From NCBI GenBank assembly GCA_947095945.1, contig CAMUQM010000037.1:1-13882 (forward strand): a DNA stretch of 13,882 nucleotides. The letters are read 5' to 3'. Below are positions 6,878 to 13,882 of the stretch, one piece after another. The translations under genes and the position numbers were made by a program. Positions within the stretch are counted from its first letter, which is position 1; each line of letters begins with the position of its first letter. Source of the DNA: an uncultured Prevotella sp. GTDB lineage: Bacteria > Bacteroidota > Bacteroidia > Bacteroidales > Bacteroidaceae. The notes below the pieces were generated by a model. That model searched no databases and was not told the DNA's origin. It saw only the letters and a program-made list of their open reading frames with translations.

Positions 6878-6951
6878 CTGTTTATTTTCAGTAAGTCTTT
6901 CTTCGTTATTTATCTTTTATGCTATATCTATTTACTTGGCAAATAAAGAAT

Positions 6952-7698
6952 TTACTCGAAGTAGAAAGTAAGGGCTATCATCTTAGCGCGTGTTTCGTTG
7001 ACAGAGTTTGTGTACATGAGCATGTTCTTATCTTGAAGATTCTTGGAATGATTCTTGTCAAGACTATTTATAAGACTGTACATGAACTTTAATTCTGGAC
7101 GTAACTTGAAGTAGGGGAGATAGAAATCGCATCCGAGTCCCACTTCTAAGAATACGTCACTACGTTTGAGTTTGATATAATCATTGCTTTTACCTGAAAG
7201 GTTGAGCATTGGGTTCAATCCCAACATCACGTAAGGACGATGGTTATTAAAGCGTGGAGCAGCTGCAATGAGGTCGAAAGTGCAAGAAACGTATGCTGTT
7301 TTGAGGTCTTGCACCTGCTCGGTAGGTTCGCCTTGCGCATTAAGGTCTGTGATATTGCGGAAAGTCAGATGTCGTGTACCAAAGTACATGGCAGGAGCCA
7401 TACGCAGCTGAAAGGTAGAATTGAGTCGTAATTCTCCCAACACACCCACTGTGAAGCCTGCATCCCAACGATCTTGGTCAGCTGAAACAATCTTCTGAAC
7501 CAATCCGTTGCCATCGTCAAGGTCAACCATCTGTGGTCCAACATTGTTGAGTTCAAGATCTTGTAGATGTGTACCAACAAGCACACCGAAATGGAATTCA
7601 CGCAAATCCGTGTAAGGTCGGTTCTGCACTCTTCTTTCTTGTGCGTGGCTTGTAAGCACGGAAGCCAATAGGGTGAGGGCTACTAATATTCTTTTCAT
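6952..7698 (-). CDS. porT: PorT-like outer-membrane beta-barrel protein (type IX secretion)
   Basis: The product has 248 residues. A signal peptide (1-19, basic start, hydrophobic core, SHA before Gln) is followed by alternating hydrophobic strands typical of an outer-membrane barrel of the PorT family. The chain ends in MIALTFYFE, an aromatic C-terminal strand as expected for an outer-membrane protein. The region LPYFKLRPELKFMYSLINSL and the conserved C-terminal stretch match my memory of PorT, a component of the Bacteroidetes type IX secretion system, better than generic porin-like members. The start at 7698 is fixed by the signal peptide. The gene has a strong terminator of its own. If the PorT assignment is wrong, it is still an outer-membrane beta-barrel protein of the same superfamily. 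Confidence 0.75.
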   Translation of the reverse strand: MKRILVALTLLASVLTSHAQERRVQNRPYTDLREFHFGVLVGTHLQDLELNNVGPQMVDLDDGNGLVQKIVSADQDRWDAGFTVGVLGELRLNSTFQLRMAPAMYFGTRHLTFRNITDLNAQGEPTEQVQDLKTAYVSCTFDLIAAAPRFNNHRPYVMLGLNPMLNLSGKSNDYIKLKRSDVFLEVGLGCDFYLPYFKLRPELKFMYSLINSLDKNHSKNLQDKNMLMYTNSVNETRAKMIALTFYFE

Positions 7699-8055
7699 AA
7701 TTAATCTTTAAACGTGTTTCTTCTGCTTTTATTGTCTATAATGATTGAAGTTGTTGTCTGTTTTTTGATGCTTCTCATCCTTTTTAGGTAGTTGTTAATT
7801 AGGAAGTTTATATTTAGAAAGACGTTGATAGGTCTTCTGTTAGTAAATGGAGGATTTGTGTAATTATTGAATTGTCAGCACTTTATGTTTGTTTTTACCC
7901 TGTAGTTTTTATTTTTATGCCGTCTAAATATTTGTATTTTTTATTATAATGTTTAGGTATTCAAGAAATTATTTCTACCTTTGCATCATCAAATTTAGGT
8001 ATTTAAACCTATTTGTAATACAAGAACATTATTAACATTATAAATTATTTATATT
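7699..8055. other. Intergenic region between divergent porT-like and ferredoxin genes
   Basis: This AT-rich spacer of 357 bp holds the ferredoxin promoter at its right end. I find no matching -7 box for the porT-like gene on the minus strand, and no credible gene; the only short ORF starting at 7741 has 16 codons and is taken as chance. Confidence 0.6.
7952..7983 (+). promoter_or_regulatory. Ferredoxin promoter
   Basis: TTTA (7952-7955), a 20-bp spacer and TACCTTTG (7976-7983) fit the Bacteroidetes promoter, with a one-base deviation in the -33 element. Transcription would start near 7989, giving an AT-rich leader of about 65 nt. Confidence 0.75.
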
Positions 8056-8223
8056 ATGGCTTACGTAATTGGTAATGACTGTATCGCTTGTGGTACATGT
8101 ATCGACGAATGTCCAGTAGAGGCTATCTCTGAGGGTGATATCTATAAAATTGATGCAGATGCTTGTACTGAGTGTGGTACTTGTGCATCAGTTTGTCCAA
8201 GTGAGGCTATCAGCCTTCCATAA
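8056..8223 (+). CDS. 2[4Fe-4S] clostridial-type ferredoxin
   Basis: This 55-residue cytosolic electron carrier has two complete cluster motifs CxxCxxCxxxCP: Cys 9, 12, 15, 19 and Cys 37, 40, 43, 47. Each cluster takes three cysteines of one motif and the last of the other. The two halves are internal duplicates (ACGTC...ECP and ECGTC...VCP). Ferredoxins of this type accept electrons from pyruvate:ferredoxin oxidoreductase and similar 2-oxoacid oxidoreductases in anaerobes; the partner here is inferred. The gene stands alone with its own promoter and terminator, which fits abundant independent expression. Confidence 0.97.
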   Translation: MAYVIGNDCIACGTCIDECPVEAISEGDIYKIDADACTECGTCASVCPSEAISLP

Positions 8224-8252
8224 GGTATTATAACCTGTTACTGATTAAATTC

Positions 8253-8288
8253 ACAAGGCGAGTCGTAAGGCTCGCCTTGTAAATTTTA
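8253..8288 (+). terminator. Rho-independent terminator of the ferredoxin gene
   Basis: The 12-nt arms ACAAGGCGAGTC (8253-8264) and GGCTCGCCTTGT (8269-8280) pair with one wobble around a GTAA tetraloop, followed by AAATTTTATG. It lies 30 bp after the stop codon. Confidence 0.9.
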
Positions 8289-8393
8289 TGATAGTTTGTA
8301 ATGGGAATCATTGGTAAGACTATTGTGTGTTCTATGAATAGTTTCTGATTCCTAATATTATTTTATGATATTAAGTTACATTAAACTTTATTG

Positions 8394-8434
8394 AAAAAAA
8401 AAGGTTGGTAATCAAAATGATTATCAACCTTTTT
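8394..8434 (-). terminator. Terminator of the tRNA-Met gene
   Basis: The arms 8398-8414 and 8418-8434 pair over 17 bp with one wobble around a 3-nt loop, starting 2 bp past the tRNA 3' end. On the minus strand a run of nine T follows (8402-8394). On the plus strand the arm also ends in five T, so it may additionally stop read-through from the ferredoxin gene. Confidence 0.85.
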
Positions 8435-8435
8435 G

Positions 8436-8509
8436 TAGCGGGACGGGGCTACGATCCCCGGACCTCCGGATTATGAATCCGACGCTCTAACCAACTGAGC
8501 TATCCCGCC
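8436..8509 (-). tRNA. tRNA-Met (CAT), elongator type
   Basis: The RNA is 74 nt including base 73. Acceptor stem GGCGGGA pairs with TCCCGCT (terminal G-U pair), the D arm is GCTC...GAGC, and the anticodon stem TCGGA/TCCGG encloses loop TTCATAA with anticodon CAT. The variable region has 5 nt, and the T stem is CGGGG/CCCCG. The paired position 1-72 and the absence of three consecutive G-C pairs next to the anticodon loop argue against the initiator. CAT could also mark a lysidine-modified tRNA-Ile, but the body resembles elongator tRNA-Met. CCA is not encoded (CAA follows). The T-loop is ATCGTAG instead of TTCRANY, so positions 54 and 58 both deviate. Confidence 0.93.
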
Positions 8510-8960
8510 GTCCATTAACTTTCGTTCTTAAAAGCGGGTGCAAAGGTATGAAGAAAATATTATACTCGCAAATATTAAGTCGTTTTTTTAACGGATATTC
8601 GAGAAAAAGTTTTATATTTGCATTTGGTAATAGGAAAGAATGACTATATAATACATTGTTGTTTCGTGTATTAACCATGTTTCTTGGCTTATGATAATGC
8701 TTGCAGATTTATTTGTCGGCTACACTTTAAGGCAATAGAACTGGGGGATTACTTGTTAAAAGAGAGTTCTTCTACGTGATATGGGAAAAGATAATTGCAG
8801 TTCTAACATGATATTGACAATGCTATTTCTAACGGCTATTTATGTGACTGCTAAGAACTAACTTGTATGATGAATGTCTTTTAAATAGGATGTTACAATA
8901 AGATTGCCGGCAGAGAAAAGAGAGTTATAAAATCGAATAATATTAAACGTAATAATTGAA
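8510..8960. other. Intergenic region between tRNA-Met and the START-like gene
   Basis: The tRNA promoter occupies the left end. On the plus strand TATATTTG (8613-8620) matches the -7 consensus, but no TTTG stands 20 bp upstream. If active it would give the START-like gene a leader of about 335 nt, or a separate small RNA. A 26-codon ORF (8781-8861) lies in this stretch. Nothing else is recognised. Confidence 0.5.
8541..8572 (-). promoter_or_regulatory. Consensus promoter of the tRNA-Met gene
   Basis: On the minus strand TTTG (8572-8569), exactly 20 bp of spacer, then TACCTTTG (8548-8541): a perfect match to the Bacteroidetes -33/-7 consensus. Transcription would start about 25 bp before the tRNA. 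Confidence 0.88.
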
Positions 8961-9353
8961 ATGAGTAAGAAAATCGAACTGGAATACGAATTAAAAACAC
9001 GGTCGGGTAGTGCTGTGTGGGCACTGATTAGCACACCAATTGGCTTGATGAAATGGTTGGCAGATGACGTATCGATAGATGGAGAAGGAGCAACCTTTAT
9101 TTGGGGTGATCCACTTCGTGAACACGATACGCATACTGCAACAGTTGTAGATATGATGAAAAACAATTATATACGTTTTCATTGGGATTCGTCAGAAAGC
9201 GACTTCTATTGGGAGATAAAGATGTTTCAAAGTGAGATAGCTGGTAATTATCATCTGCTGGTTACTGATTTTGCTGAGGATGATGATGTCGAAGGATTGG
9301 AACAACTCTGGAATCAGAATATTGACCGCCTGCATCGTATAACAGGGATGTAA
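8961..9353 (+). CDS. START-like domain (SRPBCC-fold) protein
   Basis: The 130-residue cytosolic protein has an alpha/beta pattern of the START-like/AHSA1 type: an N-terminal strand (KIELEYELKT), a helix with VWALISTPIGLMKWLADDV (19-37), paired strands with TFIWGD and HTATVVDMMKNNYIRFHW, and a long C-terminal helix beginning near LEQLWNQNIDRLHRI (113-127). The W/F-rich strands and the L.KWLADDV segment are those of a conserved Bacteroidetes family of unknown function; the fold normally holds a hydrophobic ligand. The ATG at 8961 follows an A-rich leader. The gene has its own terminator, so it is not in an operon with the downstream permease. The specific role is unknown. Confidence 0.85.
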   Translation: MSKKIELEYELKTRSGSAVWALISTPIGLMKWLADDVSIDGEGATFIWGDPLREHDTHTATVVDMMKNNYIRFHWDSSESDFYWEIKMFQSEIAGNYHLLVTDFAEDDDVEGLEQLWNQNIDRLHRITGM

Positions 9354-9376
9354 TTGTTGATAAATATATTGTAGTA

Positions 9377-9435
9377 AGAATAGAGTATATAATAGGATAT
9401 TGATTTAAATATTCATATACTCTATTTTATTGTTC
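9377..9435 (+). terminator. Terminator of the START-like gene
   Basis: The arms 9377-9390 and 9415-9428 pair over 14 bp with one wobble (core AATAGAGTATAT with ATATACTCTATT), followed by TTATTGTT. It lies 24 bp after the stop codon. Confidence 0.75.
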
Positions 9436-9661
9436 TGAGGATTTGTAAGGTTGATTTATATTCTTTATTTCTGAAGTTTATCATTGAGTAAAAGAGGGTA
9501 AAGAATCTTTCCATTATTTCTTCTTTTGAAGTCATGCTTCTTGATAGAAAAGATGTATAAACTGAGATGTTGAGAAAAGAGAGTTGTTTCTGTTGTTATA
9601 GTAAAGACACCGGTCAAAGAATAAAAATGCTAAAAAAGACCATTACTCTGATATTTTTATG

Positions 9662-9669
9662 TAATTTTG
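9662..9669 (+). promoter_or_regulatory. Candidate -7 box for the permease-ribBA unit
   Basis: TAATTTTG matches TAnnTTTG; no clear -33 element is present at the right distance. Transcription near 9675 would give a leader of about 100 nt. Confidence 0.4.
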
Positions 9670-9775
9670 CAAAAGGTAAGTCGCACTTTACAGATTGAAA
9701 ACAAGTTTTTTCTGTTTTTGTTTGTTATAGCTTCGCATATAAAATAAGGGAGGATAAAAGCCTCGTTGTTATATC

Positions 9776-11704
9776 ATGTTTCAAATCAAGAAGTTAGATA
9801 TATTTATTGCCAAGCAATTTGGTATGCTTTTCATGGGAACATTCTTCATCAGCTTGTTTGTGTTGATGATGCAGTTCTTGTGGCGATATGTTGATGACTT
9901 GATTGGAAAAGGATTGTCAATGGATGTTCTTGGACAATTCTTTTGGTATATGAGTTTAATGATGGTGCCACAGGCTCTTCCATTGGCAATTCTTCTTTCA
10001 TCGCTTATTTCTTATGGTAACCTTGGTGAGAGTTCAGAGTTAACAGCCATTAAAGCTGCTGGTATCTCATTGATTCAGTCGTTTAGAGGACTGATAGTTG
10101 TTAGTATTTTTATTGCTGTTGGCTCATTTTATTTCCAAAACAATGTGGGTCCAATAGCACATAAACATATTGCACAGCTGCTCATTTCTATGAAACAGAA
10201 GAGTCCTGAACTGGAAATTCCTGAAGGAATCTTCTATGATGGTATTCCACAGACCAACCTTTATGTAGAGAAAAAAGACTTGAAGACAGGACACCTATAT
10301 AATATTATGGTGTACCGAATGACGGATAGTTACGAAGATCAAGCTATTATCCTTGCAGACTCTGGTATGTTGCAGTCTACAGCGGATAAGAAACACCTTG
10401 TATTGAACCTATGGAGTGGAGAGTGGTTTGAGAATATGCGCTCGCAAGAAATGGGTAGTAGTGCCAGTGTTCCTTATCGTCGAGAGACGTTTGCTCATAA
10501 GCATATCGTTCTTGATTTCGATGGTGACTTTAACCTTACGGATATGGCTGGTATCTCCAACGATGCTCGCACGAAAAGTATTCAGAAGATACAGCGTGAC
10601 AAGGATTCCTTAGTTCATGTTTATGATAGTGTGGGTAACGCTTTTTATAAGGAGGTACAGACAATTTATTATCGTGAGTCTAAGCTTAAAACTTCCGAGA
10701 AGAAGGAGGCTGTTAACCTATCAAGAGAAAAGGCTTTTAACGTAGACTCTGCTTTTAACAAGCTCCCAGCTGATCAGCGCCGCTATGTTGTTGATCAGGC
10801 TTTATCAACTGTTCAGCAAGAAGTTAGTGACCTCGATTTCAAGAGTATGATAACCAGTGATGGTGATAAGTTAATCCGTCTACATGATATTGAGACCATT
10901 AATAAGTTTACTTTATCGCTGATATGTATTATTTTCTTCTTTATTGGTGCGCCACTCGGTGCGATTATCCGTAAGGGAGGATTGGGTATTCCGATAATTA
11001 TCAGTGTTATCGTGTTCATTATATTTTATATCCTTGATAATACTGGTTATCGAATGTCACGTCAGGGAGACTGGGCTATATGGTTCGGTAAAGGGTTGTC
11101 TATGGCAGTTCTCATTCCGATGGCAGTCTTTTTCACTTACAAGGCAAACAATGATTCAACGGTGTTCAATGCTGATATGTACAAGAACCTATTGATGAAG
11201 ATGTTTGGAATACGTGTTAAACGTAGCATTGCCAGCAAGGAAGTCATCTTGCATGACCCTGATTATCGCAAGGCGGCAGAACAACTTAGCAATTTGAACG
11301 TAAGAATTGCAGAGTATGCTAAGACACGTAGGCTGAAATCTGCACCTAATATAATAAAGGTGTTCTTCCGTTATCATACGGATCATGTCATAGAGAATAT
11401 TAATGATGAATTGGAAAATGTCATTGAAGACTTGAGTAATACACGTGACAAGATTATCATGACAGAACTGAATAAATACCCAATATTAGCAGTAAAGGCA
11501 CATACAAGACCATTTGACCATAAGTGGTTAAATATTCTTGCAGCTATTATAGTACCTGCTGGTATTTTCTTCTATTTCCGTATGTGGCGTTTCCGCTTAC
11601 GTCTTTACCGCGACCTTCGTACCATTATTAGTTGTAATGATATGATTATTGCAGAGATACAACGTATAAAAGCAATGGAAGAAGCAATGGGTATTGGTAT
11701 TTGA
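9776..11704 (+). CDS. LptF/LptG-family (YjgP/YjgQ) lipopolysaccharide export permease, long form
   Basis: This is an inner-membrane subunit of the Lpt ABC exporter, which extracts lipopolysaccharide from the inner membrane and passes it to the periplasmic bridge. The N-terminus shows the family pattern: TM1 about 17-40, TM2 about 58-83 ([20 protein letters not shown]), then the coupling segment [13 protein letters not shown] and TM3 about 104-125. A periplasmic jellyroll region follows. TM4 (377-398), TM5 (404-422) and TM6 (436-456) complete the usual permease. At 642 residues it is much longer than the roughly 360-residue proteobacterial members, because of a Lys-rich insertion before TM4 and about 185 extra C-terminal residues with a seventh hydrophobic segment near 584-603. 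Whether it plays the LptF or LptG role cannot be decided. The ribBA ATG lies 22 nt after its stop. Confidence 0.92.
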   Translation: MFQIKKLDIFIAKQFGMLFMGTFFISLFVLMMQFLWRYVDDLIGKGLSMDVLGQFFWYMSLMMVPQALPLAILLSSLISYGNLGESSELTAIKAAGISLIQSFRGLIVVSIFIAVGSFYFQNNVGPIAHKHIAQLLISMKQKSPELEIPEGIFYDGIPQTNLYVEKKDLKTGHLYNIMVYRMTDSYEDQAIILADSGMLQSTADKKHLVLNLWSGEWFENMRSQEMGSSASVPYRRETFAHKHIVLDFDGDFNLTDMAGISNDARTKSIQKIQRDKDSLVHVYDSVGNAFYKEVQTIYYRESKLKTSEKKEAVNLSREKAFNVDSAFNKLPADQRRYVVDQALSTVQQEVSDLDFKSMITSDGDKLIRLHDIETINKFTLSLICIIFFFIGAPLGAIIRKGGLGIPIIISVIVFIIFYILDNTGYRMSRQGDWAIWFGKGLSMAVLIPMAVFFTYKANNDSTVFNADMYKNLLMKMFGIRVKRSIASKEVILHDPDYRKAAEQLSNLNVRIAEYAKTRRLKSAPNIIKVFFRYHTDHVIENINDELENVIEDLSNTRDKIIMTELNKYPILAVKAHTRPFDHKWLNILAAIIVPAGIFFYFRMWRFRLRLYRDLRTIISCNDMIIAEIQRIKAMEEAMGIGI

Positions 11705-11726
11705 AATAATAAAAATCAGTAACTAT

Positions 11727-12932
11727 ATGGAAGAATTTAAACTCGATAGCATCGAAGATGCACTGAAAGACTTTCGGGAAGGAAAATTCGTCATCGTAGT
11801 AGATGATGAAGACCGAGAGAATGAGGGGGACCTTATCATGGCTGCAGAAATGATTACGCCAGAGAAGGTTAACTTTATGTTGAAGAATGCACGAGGTGTA
11901 CTTTGTGTACCTATTACGCTCTCACGTGCTGAAGAATTGGATTTGCCTCACCAAGTTTCTGATAATACTTCAGTACTTGGGACACCATTTACCGTTACGG
12001 TTGATAAGTTGGAAGGCTGTTCAACAGGCGTGTCCACACATGACCGTGCAGAGACAATCAAGGCTTTGGCTGATCCTAATTCTACTCCTCAGACCTTTGG
12101 ACGTCCGGGACATGTCAATCCACTTTATGCTCAAGACAATGGTGTTTTGCGTCGTTCGGGTCATACTGAGGCAGCTGTCGACCTCTGTAAACTCTCTGGC
12201 TGTTTTCCAGCAGGTGTGCTGATGGAGATAATGAACGAAGATGGTGCGATGGCTCGTATGCCTGATTTGCAGAAGCGTGCAAAGGAGTGGGATATGAAGA
12301 TTATCAGTATCAAGGATATTATCGCCTATCGCCTGAAGAAAGAATCAAGTATTGTTGTTGGTGAGGAAGTAGAACTCCCTACTGAATATGGTACGTTTCA
12401 TCTGATTCCATTCCGTCAATCAAATGGTTTGGAACACATGGCTCTTATCAAAGGTACATGGAAAGAGGATGAGCCAGTACTTGTGCGTGTTCACTCTTCA
12501 TGTGCAACGGGCGATATTCTCGGTAGTCAGCGTTGTGATTGTGGCGAGCAGCTTCATAAGGCAATGGAGATGATTGAAAAAGAGGGTAAGGGTGTTATCA
12601 TCTATATGCAGCAGGAAGGTCGTGGTATTGGCTTGATGAACAAGATTGCAGCCTATAAGTTGCAGGAGCAAGGACTTGATACTGTTGAGGCTAACCTTCA
12701 TCTTGGTTTCCGCCCTGATGAACGTGATTATGGTTGTGGAGCACAGATGTTGCGCCATCTTGGTATTCATAAGATGCGCTTGATAACAAATAATCCAACG
12801 AAGCGTGTAGGTCTTGAGGCTTACGGCTTGGAGATTGAAGAGAATGTACCTATTGAGGTTACTCCTAATAAGTTTGACTATCGCTATCTTAAGACTAAAC
12901 GTGATCGGATGGGTCACGACTTGCATCTTTAA
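11727..12932 (+). CDS. ribBA: Bifunctional 3,4-dihydroxy-2-butanone-4-phosphate synthase / GTP cyclohydrolase II
   Basis: The protein makes both early precursors of riboflavin: the RibB half converts ribulose-5-phosphate to dihydroxybutanone phosphate, and the RibA half opens GTP to a diaminopyrimidine. RibB domain, about 1-200: DEDRENEGD (27-35), the substrate and metal loop; [13 protein letters not shown] (98-110); [10 protein letters not shown] (126-135) and [12 protein letters not shown] (142-153). RibA domain, about 206-401: zinc ligands Cys 259, Cys 270 and Cys 272 (RCDCGEQ), QQEGRGIGL (295-303), FRPDERDYG (328-336), and [13 protein letters not shown] (355-367). At 401 residues it is a normal RibBA. 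The ATG at 11727 is chosen over an in-frame TTG at 11694 inside the permease gene, because it gives the family's usual N-terminus. All key residues are present in both halves. Confidence 0.96.
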   Translation: MEEFKLDSIEDALKDFREGKFVIVVDDEDRENEGDLIMAAEMITPEKVNFMLKNARGVLCVPITLSRAEELDLPHQVSDNTSVLGTPFTVTVDKLEGCSTGVSTHDRAETIKALADPNSTPQTFGRPGHVNPLYAQDNGVLRRSGHTEAAVDLCKLSGCFPAGVLMEIMNEDGAMARMPDLQKRAKEWDMKIISIKDIIAYRLKKESSIVVGEEVELPTEYGTFHLIPFRQSNGLEHMALIKGTWKEDEPVLVRVHSSCATGDILGSQRCDCGEQLHKAMEMIEKEGKGVIIYMQQEGRGIGLMNKIAAYKLQEQGLDTVEANLHLGFRPDERDYGCGAQMLRHLGIHKMRLITNNPTKRVGLEAYGLEIEENVPIEVTPNKFDYRYLKTKRDRMGHDLHL

Positions 12933-12941
12933 GATGGGTTC

Positions 12942-13081
12942 TATTAATTAGCTTTGTCATATATCGGACTCTCTTCGGCTCAAATTGTCTGTTCACGTAG
13001 TCATTATGCTCGTATAACTTCTTCGTTCACTATCAATTTGCCTTCGAAGATACTTTCGGAAGATGACAAAGCTAATTAATA
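12942..13081. mobile_element. 140-bp MITE-like foldback element
   Basis: The 19-bp perfect terminal inverted repeats 12942-12960 (TATTAATTAGCTTTGTCAT) and 13063-13081 enclose about 100 bp without an ORF. The subterminal parts are also related in inverted orientation (TCTCTTCGGCTCAAATTG on the left; on the right, read in reverse complement, TATCTTCGAAGGCAAATTG). The outermost TA at both ends may be a target duplication, as for IS630/mariner-type elements. It starts 9 bp after the ribBA stop codon and may also end its transcript. Alternatively it is a structured 3' UTR. Confidence 0.6.
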
Positions 13082-13279
13082 AACTCCACCTTATAAATAT
13101 AAAACTACGATATACTTTGAACGAGGTTTATCATCAAGAAGAATGACTATCCCTTCAAAAAGGTTAGGGATGTGATAGAGCTTACCCCCTTCTAATGGGA
13201 AAGAACAAAAGAGAGGTACTGCTTTTGTGAGACGATTTGTCCTAATTTTTTCATCACCTCGTTTTCTATTGACGCTAAA

Positions 13280-13367
13280 TTGGTTTCTAAAAGATGCCCA
13301 ATTGAGGCTCAAAAGGTGCTCTTTAAGGCTTCAATAGATGCCCTTTTGAAAGCCAATTAAGTACCTT
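13280..13367. repeat. Degenerate 22-bp tandem repeat, four units
   Basis: Units start at 13280, 13302, 13324 and 13346, an exact 22-bp period. The approximate consensus is TTGAGGCTCAAAAGATGCCC followed by two weak positions. Each unit keeps a GATGCCC, GGTGCTC or AGTACCT-like end. A fifth, more diverged unit may precede it (about 13259-13279). Confidence 0.65.
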
Positions 13368-13696
13368 TTAATGTGTGGTTCTGTAATGGCTTGATAACTT
13401 GATAGTTATAAGTAGGCTTTTATAAACTTATAAGCGTTGATTTCCCTCAGTTTATCATAGGTGTTTTGTAAATATATTTCTAATACGATGGAGGTGGATG
13501 TTGTCCTTAATATAATTATCATGATGGCTTTGACTTATATTGCTGATTACAGTTTATGAGTATATTAATTAAAGAAAGTATAAATTCATTTTGTATAGTT
13601 TGAGCTATGGAATTTCTCATTTATTATATTATTTCCTTATCATCAACTGACAAATTGGCACTAAAAATGTTATGTAGACAAAATAAAGAAAGAAAA

Positions 13697-13729
13697 GTTG
13701 CGTTATCAAAATGAAATTACGTACTTTTG
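13697..13729 (+). promoter_or_regulatory. Promoter of the aminotransferase gene
   Basis: GTTG (13697-13700), a 21-bp spacer and TACTTTTG (13722-13729) fit the Bacteroidetes promoter. Transcription would start near 13735, about 32 nt before the ATG. Confidence 0.7.
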
Positions 13730-13766
13730 TAGTTAGTATTATTCATAAAGAAAGATAAAGTTCAAT

Positions 13767-13882
13767 ATGGCACAGCTATCAGATCGTTTAAATCGACTGG
13801 CGCCTTCTGAGACCTTAGCAATGTCACAGAAGAGTAGTGAAATGAAAGCGCAGGGAATTGATGTTATCAATATGAGTGTGGG
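13767..13882 (+). CDS. PLP-dependent aminotransferase, aspartate aminotransferase type (3' truncated by window edge)
   Basis: Only the first 38 codons are visible. The N-terminus LSDRLNRLAPSETLAMSQKS, followed by a run ending GIDVINMSVG, is characteristic of class I aspartate/aromatic aminotransferases, where the next residues normally are EPDF. Such enzymes exchange amino groups between aspartate (or related amino acids) and 2-oxoglutarate, using pyridoxal phosphate in the cytosol. The ATG at 13767 follows an A-rich leader and a good promoter. Substrate specificity cannot be judged from this fragment. Confidence 0.85.
   Translation, partial: MAQLSDRLNRLAPSETLAMSQKSSEMKAQGIDVINMSV

Larger units (their letters stand above)
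9354..9775. other. Intergenic region before the LptF/LptG-type permease
   Basis: Apart from the terminator near its left end and a candidate -7 box near 9662, this AT-rich stretch shows no gene, repeat or RNA that I can support. Confidence 0.5.
13082..13766. other. Long intergenic region between the foldback element and the aminotransferase gene
   Basis: These 685 bp contain the 22-bp-period degenerate repeat array (13280-13367), a weak 8-bp inverted repeat (13406-13413 with 13426-13433), a 23-codon hydrophobic ORF (13488-13559), and the aminotransferase promoter at the right end. A 73-codon minus-strand ORF over 13091-13312 overlaps the repeats and is not taken as a gene. Confidence 0.5.

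Noticed and set aside
7741..7791. 16-codon hydrophobic ORF upstream of the ferredoxin gene
   Set aside because: Too short, and expected by chance in AT-rich DNA.
8436..8509. tRNA-Ile with lysidine anticodon, or initiator tRNA
   Set aside because: The body resembles elongator tRNA-Met; the paired 1-72 position and anticodon stem speak against the initiator. Identity elements for the Ile type cannot be fully excluded.
11694..11726. TTG start for RibBA within the permease gene
   Set aside because: RibBA proteins start close to the ATG at 11727; the extra 11 residues are not part of the family.
13091..13312. 73-codon minus-strand ORF
   Set aside because: It runs through the degenerate tandem repeat, has no promoter or leader that I can identify, and its sequence shows no domain I recognise; a decayed gene is possible but unsupported.
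13406..13433. 8-bp inverted repeat TTATAAGT/ACTTATAA as a terminator
   Set aside because: The stem is all weak A-T pairs, there is no T-run, and no gene lies just upstream.

Overview
The window looks like chromosomal DNA of a Bacteroidetes bacterium, most probably an oral-type Prevotella; species is not resolved. Evidence: AT-rich intergenic DNA; promoters of the Bacteroidetes sigma type (TTTG or TTG, about 20 bp, TAnnTTTG) instead of -35/-10 boxes; start codons preceded by A-rich leaders instead of Shine-Dalgarno sequences; and family-specific genes (a PorT-like type IX secretion protein, an isolated TonB-plug-like secreted protein, a long LptF/LptG-type permease, a RibBA fusion, a START-like domain protein).

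Layout. 1-875 (+): 3' part of a class II fructose-bisphosphate aldolase with its terminator. 1058-2575 (-): the bifunctional NAD(P)H-hydrate repair enzyme Nnr, convergent with the aldolase. 2667-6209 (+): an apparent operon hpt - adk - (four-helix-bundle gene) - obgE - pgeF, with hpt/adk and obgE/pgeF overlapping, closed by a terminator inside a 22-bp palindromic tandem repeat. 6360-7698 (-): a small secreted plug-like protein and a PorT-like outer-membrane protein, each with its own regulatory signals. 8056-8223 (+): a 55-residue 2[4Fe-4S] ferredoxin with promoter and terminator. 8436-8509 (-): an elongator tRNA-Met with an odd T-loop, a near-perfect promoter and a terminator. 8961-12932 (+): START-like protein, LptF/LptG-type permease, RibBA. 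13767-end (+): start of a PLP-dependent aminotransferase.

Function. The hpt operon combines purine salvage (PgeF releases bases from nucleosides, Hpt converts hypoxanthine/guanine to nucleotides, Adk balances adenylates) with the ribosome-assembly GTPase Obg. The permease and the PorT-like and plug-like proteins serve the outer membrane. RibBA supplies both precursors of riboflavin.

The most unusual structure is at 3783-4267. A gene of the 23S-rRNA-intervening-sequence protein family fills the loop of a 47-bp inverted repeat made of 7-nt repeats plus a perfect 19-bp core, and the whole unit sits between adk and obgE. This resembles an rRNA intervening sequence relocated into an mRNA. Other items are a 140-bp MITE-like foldback element after ribBA (12942-13081), two unrelated 22-bp-period tandem arrays (6239-6326 and 13280-13367), and a copy of the porT terminator arm in the leader of the neighbouring gene.
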